Below are positions 9,436 to 12,069 of a DNA stretch of 12,069 nt, piece after piece. The stretch lies in the NCBI GenBank assembly GCA_030036975.1, contig JASHSE010000013.1:1-12069 (forward strand). Direction: 5' to 3'. Positions within the stretch are counted from its first letter, which is position 1, and each line of letters opens with the position of its first letter. A model generated the notes under the pieces. That model was not told the DNA's origin. It made no database searches and saw nothing but the letters and a program-made list of their open reading frames with translations. The translations under genes and the position numbers were made by a program. This stretch comes from Xanthobacteraceae bacterium. GTDB lineage: Bacteria > Pseudomonadota > Alphaproteobacteria > Rhizobiales > Xanthobacteraceae.

Positions 9436-9532
9436 GGCGCGCGCGCCGCAGCCATTAACTTTTGCAACTTTTGCGTGGCAACTTTTGCAACTTTTGCGTG
9501 GCGCGCGCCGCGGTCATTAACTTTTGCGCTGT
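9436..9532. repeat. Nested direct-repeat array with five AACTTTTGC cores
   Basis: AACTTTTGC occurs at 9457-9465, 9466-9474, 9480-9488, 9489-9497 and 9519-9527. The first four form a perfect tandem duplication of a 23-bp unit (9457-9479 and 9480-9502), each holding two cores followed by GTGGC. A larger duplication is superimposed: a GGCGCGCGCC palindrome followed by CGCCGC and a variant of GYCATTAACTTTTGC recurs at 9436-9465 and 9500-9527. The spacing is compact and regular, as for a multi-site regulator or an expanded repeat. It lies 150-250 bp upstream of the TAXI gene. Confidence 0.8.
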
Positions 9533-9540
9533 GTACGCCG

Positions 9541-9562
9541 CAGTCATGAAGCGGTCATGAAG
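9541..9562 (+). promoter_or_regulatory. PHO-box-like tandem 11-bp repeat
   Basis: Two direct 11-bp repeats, CAGTCATGAAG (9541-9551) and CGGTCATGAAG (9552-9562). PhoB boxes are two 7-bp CTGTCAT units each followed by 4 bp; both units here match at 6 of 7 positions with the correct 11-bp period. An AT-rich AAATAACTT (9573-9581) about 10 bp downstream is a weak -10 candidate for plus-strand transcription towards the TctC-type gene. Two further partial copies (GYCATTAA at 9451 and 9513) argue that it may instead belong to the neighbouring repeat array. Confidence 0.35.
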
Positions 9563-9877
9563 AATCCAAATGAAATAACTTAGGCGTGATGTTGCCACAA
9601 AGCGTTGTCAGCTTGTGTGCGCCCGTCGCTGGAAACGCGGCGGGCGGTCGACTGAACGGGCGGCAGTCACGCCGTGTTCTTCAAGCTCGTGGAGTTGTAT
9701 GATGCGTAGATGTCCTGATCTGCCGGGCTTTTGAAGTTTCTCTCGTTCAATCCGGATCTTGCAGGGCCGCATCTGACGCGGCGCGGCTGAGTTCGCGCCG
9801 CGCCGCTGCGGAGCTATGGGCGCGTTGAGGGGAGGGACGCGGCATTGGCCGGCGCCTTCCATGAGCATCAAACAAAC

Positions 9878-9884
9878 AGGAGGG
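9878..9884 (+). promoter_or_regulatory. Strong ribosome-binding site for the TctC-type gene
   Basis: AGGAGGG with 4 nt before ATG 9889, the best Shine-Dalgarno match in the window. It fixes the start of the downstream gene and rules against the overlapping frame that begins at 9816. Confidence 0.8.
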
Positions 9885-9888
9885 CACG

Positions 9889-10866
9889 ATGCTGTCGCGT
9901 TGGGTTATTGCCGCGTTGATGAGTTCATTGGCGGTAAGCGGAATAGCGCGGGCGGCGCCGTGGCCGACCCGGCCGGTGACGATGATCGTGCCGTTCGCCG
10001 CCGGCGGTCCGACCGACGTGGTCGGGCGAATTCTGGCGGCGCGCATGAGCGAAATCCTCAAGCAGCAGATCATCGTCGTCAATGTCGGCGGCGCCGGCGG
10101 CATGACGGGCGCCCAACGCGTGGCGCAAGCGAGGCCCGACGGCTACGAGGTTCTGCTCGGCACCGTCGGCACGCAGGCCTACAGCCAGACGCTCTACAAG
10201 AATCCGCTGTACAGCGCGACCAAGGACTTTGCGCCGGTCGCGCTCATTGCCGAGCAGCCGCTGGTGCTGGTCGTGCGCAAAGACCTGCCGGCAAAGACAC
10301 TCAAGGAGTTCGCCGCATACGTCAAAGCCAATGCGGCCAAGATGTCATTCGGCTCGGGCGGCGCCGGGTCGTCGACCCATCTGGGCTGCGTGCTGTTGAA
10401 CCAGGCGCTCGGGGTGAACGTGCAGCACGTACCGTACCGTGGCTCGGCGCCGGCGCTGCAGGATCTCATGGCGGGCCGCATCGATTACATGTGCGATGCG
10501 GTGTCCACCGAACTGGCGCCGATCAAGGCCGGCAGCGTCAAGGCGATCGCCGTGCTGGCGGGACAGCGCTCGGCGGTGCTGCCCGACGTGCCGACGGTGC
10601 GGGAGGAGGGCTTTGCCGGTTTCGATGCCAACAATTGGATTGGCCTGTTCTTCCCGCGCCGCACTCCGGACCCGATCATCCGTCGTCTGCACGAAGCCGC
10701 TGTGGAGGCGATGCGCACGCCGGCGCTGCGCGAGCGCATGGCAGCGATCGGCACCGATCTGGTCGCCGCGGATCGCACCAGCCCCAGCTATCTGGGGCAT
10801 TTCGTCGCCAGCCAGATCAAGAAATGGGCGGGGCCGATCAAGGAAAGCGGCGTGTCGGTCGATTGA
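9889..10866 (+). CDS. Tripartite tricarboxylate transporter (TctC/Bug) substrate-binding protein
   Basis: A periplasmic binding protein of the TctC/Bug family, 325 residues, the usual length. The Sec signal is MLSRWVIAALMSSLAVSGIARA, with likely cleavage after residue 22. The mature N-terminus WPTRPVTMIVPFAAGGPTDVVGR (25-47) holds the ligand-contacting PFAAGGPTD loop. VVNVGGAGGMTGAQRVAQARPDGYEVLLGT (about 62-92) and FGSGGAGSSTHL ... VQHVPYRGSAPALQDLMAGRIDYM follow the family pattern. Bug proteins bind carboxylates such as tricarboxylates, nicotinate or aromatic acids; in this copy Asp43, which often contacts an amino-group ligand, is present, but I cannot name the substrate. No tctA/tctB membrane genes are next to it, which is common for this hugely expanded family. 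It is divergent from the TAXI gene and followed by 395 bp without a gene. Confidence 0.93.
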   Translation: MLSRWVIAALMSSLAVSGIARAAPWPTRPVTMIVPFAAGGPTDVVGRILAARMSEILKQQIIVVNVGGAGGMTGAQRVAQARPDGYEVLLGTVGTQAYSQTLYKNPLYSATKDFAPVALIAEQPLVLVVRKDLPAKTLKEFAAYVKANAAKMSFGSGGAGSSTHLGCVLLNQALGVNVQHVPYRGSAPALQDLMAGRIDYMCDAVSTELAPIKAGSVKAIAVLAGQRSAVLPDVPTVREEGFAGFDANNWIGLFFPRRTPDPIIRRLHEAAVEAMRTPALRERMAAIGTDLVAADRTSPSYLGHFVASQIKKWAGPIKESGVSVD

Positions 10867-11261
10867 TCGCGCGCCTTCGACCGATCACGCCGAGAACGGC
10901 GGGCGGATGAGCGAACGAAATCCGCCTGACGCTCCGTGGGCTTTCGCATACGGGCGGTTGCGGCGTTTGGGGTCGCGACTGTCCGTAGCATTTGCCGCCG
11001 GCGATAGCCCCTGCGTTTCGGGAAACTTGTCGACGATCCCGCGGCAGCCGAGGTGGTGTTGCAGCCGGCGCAGTCGGGCCGCGCCCGGCACGTCAAGATG
11101 ACGCATAGGCCAATCGCCGGTGTCATTTTATTGAACGATTATTGGAGCAACGGAGCCTGAGTTCGAAGGGCTGGCTCGATTTCAACGGCCAAAAGCGTTG
11201 TTCGCCGCCGGTGCGCCGCAAGAGCGCCCTAAAGCAGCCACGAGGAGTACAAAGTACCGAC
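10867..11261. other. 395-bp intergenic region before ctpA
   Basis: No supportable gene. Near the start are CGCCG-AGAA-CGGCG and the larger stem at 10902-10926. The middle is GC-rich. An AT-rich segment at 11121-11145 is the likeliest place for the ctpA promoter, but no clean -35/-10 pair stands out. GAGGAG at 11242-11247 lies 14 nt before the ctpA ATG, longer than ideal. Open frames on both strands lack ribosome-binding sites and recognisable motifs. Confidence 0.55.
10902..10926. repeat. Hairpin repeat after the TctC-type gene
   Basis: A 7-bp perfect stem GGCGGAT (10902-10908) with ATCCGCC (10920-10926) and an 11-nt loop GAGCGAACGAA, 35 nt after the stop. There is no T run. The arm-loop pattern (GGATGAGCG, then GAAATCC) resembles a hairpin repeat common in Bradyrhizobium-type genomes; that likeness is from memory. 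It could act as an mRNA 3' stabiliser or a weak terminator. Confidence 0.45.
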
Positions 11262-12069
11262 ATGCAACGCATTCGTTACGTCCTGATCGGCGCCGCGACC
11301 GGCGCCGCCGTGGTATTGCTGACAGTCTCGCCGCGCGTAGCCCCCCTGGTCTCCAGGGCGACTGCCTCGCCGTCGGCGGACGCCGCGACCGCTTATCGTG
11401 AGCTCGCCCTGTTCGGCAAAGCGTTCCAGGCGGTGCGCCAGCACTACGTCGACAAGCCAGATCCCGATAAGCTGATCCAATCGGCTCTCACCGGGATGGT
11501 CGGCGGGCTCGATCCTCATTCGAATTATATGGATGCCAAGGACTTTGAGGAAATGCAGGTCGAGACGAGCGGCCAATTCGGCGGTCTCGGCATGCAGGTT
11601 ACGACGGAAAACAACGTCATCAAAGTGGTTTCGCCGATTGACGGTACGCCTGCCGCCAAGGCCGGCATTCTCGCCGGCGACATCATCACGCAGGTTGACG
11701 GCAAGCCGACCAAGGACCTTTCGCTCGCCAAGGTGGTCAACGAACTTCGCGGTCCGGCAGGCTCGCAAGTGACGCTCGGCATCCAACGCGCAAAGGTCGC
11801 ACAGCCGATCGTTTTGACCTTGACACGGCAGATCATCAAGGTTCGTCCGGTCAGCGATCGCGATGAAGGCGGCAACGTCGGCTACATCCGCATCAAGGAA
11901 TTCAACGAGCTGACGGCCGATGAGCTGAAGAGTGCGATCGGGGACCTTTCGGCGAAAATCCCGGCCGGCAAAATGAAAGGCTACGTCCTCGATCTGCGCA
12001 ACGATCCGGGCGGCCTGCTTGACCAAGCCATCACCGTCGTCAACGACTTCTTGAGCCAGGGCGAGATCG
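11262..12069 (+). CDS. ctpA: Carboxy-terminal processing protease CtpA (S41; 3' end outside window)
   Basis: A periplasmic S41-family serine protease that trims C-termini of exported proteins and, in relatives, degrades murein hydrolases. 269 codons are visible and the frame is open to the right edge. It has an N-terminal Sec signal or membrane anchor (RYVLIGAATGAAVVLLTV, 5-22), then the cap region LALFGKAFQAVRQHYVDKPDPDKLIQSALTGMVGGLDPHSNYM. A PDZ domain follows (about 105-185: GGLGMQVTTENNVIKVV, IDGTPAAKAGILAGDIITQVDG). The start of the protease fold is VGYIRIKEFNE and GYVLDLRNDPGGLLDQAI (about 247-264). The catalytic Ser and Lys normally follow within about 60-90 residues and lie outside the window, so activity cannot be judged. 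ATG 11262 gives a normal signal sequence; GAGGAG is 14 nt upstream. Confidence 0.95.
   Translation, partial: MQRIRYVLIGAATGAAVVLLTVSPRVAPLVSRATASPSADAATAYRELALFGKAFQAVRQHYVDKPDPDKLIQSALTGMVGGLDPHSNYMDAKDFEEMQVETSGQFGGLGMQVTTENNVIKVVSPIDGTPAAKAGILAGDIITQVDGKPTKDLSLAKVVNELRGPAGSQVTLGIQRAKVAQPIVLTLTRQIIKVRPVSDRDEGGNVGYIRIKEFNELTADELKSAIGDLSAKIPAGKMKGYVLDLRNDPGGLLDQAITVVNDFLSQGEI

Larger units (their letters stand above)
9286..9888. other. 603-bp divergent intergenic region between two binding-protein genes
   Basis: No convincing gene. In order it holds: the TAXI leader with hairpin GCGCTC-CAAA-GAGCGC (9309-9324); an AT-rich stretch (9380-9430) likely to hold minus-strand promoter elements; the repeat array 9436-9562; an AT-rich segment 9563-9585; then about 300 bp of GC-rich leader before the TctC-type gene. 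That leader has a strong hairpin GCGGCGCG (9778-9785) with CGCGCCGC (9794-9801) and no T run. Open frames here on either strand have no ribosome-binding site or recognisable motif. Confidence 0.6.

Noticed and set aside
9457..9502. CRISPR-like repeat
   Set aside because: The two 23-bp units are directly adjacent with no spacers, and the cores recur inside each unit; this is a tandem repeat, not a CRISPR array.
9816..10910. 364-codon plus-strand frame overlapping the TctC-type gene
   Set aside because: Wrong frame: the real gene has AGGAGGG just before ATG 9889, a signal peptide and the PFAAGG motif.
10788..11126. Minus- and plus-strand frames between the TctC-type gene and ctpA
   Set aside because: Arg/Ala-rich translations with no ribosome-binding site, overlapping the hairpin repeat; no family recognised.

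Overview
The window looks like chromosomal DNA of a GC-rich alphaproteobacterium, probably Hyphomicrobiales (Bradyrhizobium/Rhodopseudomonas/Xanthobacteraceae side). The reasons are the high-GC codon use, a YbjN-type protein very close to the version I remember from Bradyrhizobium, two orphan solute-binding proteins of families expanded in these bacteria, and several palindromic intergenic repeats of the type scattered through their genomes. This placement is inference; no database search was possible.

Positions 1-5413 (minus strand) hold a methionine/one-carbon operon. It reads, in order of transcription: a promoter with a perfect 16-bp palindromic operator; an ArsR-type regulator fused to a SAM-dependent methyltransferase domain; metF (methylenetetrahydrofolate reductase); a small DUF559 nuclease-like gene; and metH (cobalamin-dependent methionine synthase, cut by the window start). 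MetF makes 5-methyl-THF, MetH uses it to methylate homocysteine, and the regulator probably senses SAM or SAH. The first two gene junctions are ATGA start/stop overlaps and the third is a 3-nt gap. The DUF559 gene is bounded by two 46-bp inverted, hairpin-forming repeats that match at 42 of 46 positions. The repeats also encode the C-terminal tails of MetF and of the DUF559 protein and supply purine-rich, Shine-Dalgarno-like sequence before the DUF559 and metH starts. This looks like a compact mobile unit inserted between metF and metH without breaking the operon.

Positions 5414-6140 hold a large cruciform-type repeat in the divergent intergenic region, then trmO (tRNA m6t6A37 methyltransferase, plus strand) with a terminator directly after it. 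Positions 6318-8020 (minus) carry a YbjN-domain protein and a membrane protein with a C-terminal J domain.

Positions 8155-10866 hold two divergent orphan periplasmic binding proteins, a TAXI-type TRAP protein (minus) and a TctC/Bug-type protein (plus). Between them is a 603-bp spacer with a nested direct-repeat array (five copies of AACTTTTGC) and a PHO-box-like pair of 11-bp repeats. No permease gene is present for either.

Positions 10867-11261 are intergenic, with another hairpin repeat. The window ends inside ctpA (plus), a periplasmic S41 carboxy-terminal processing protease; its catalytic Ser/Lys residues lie beyond the end.
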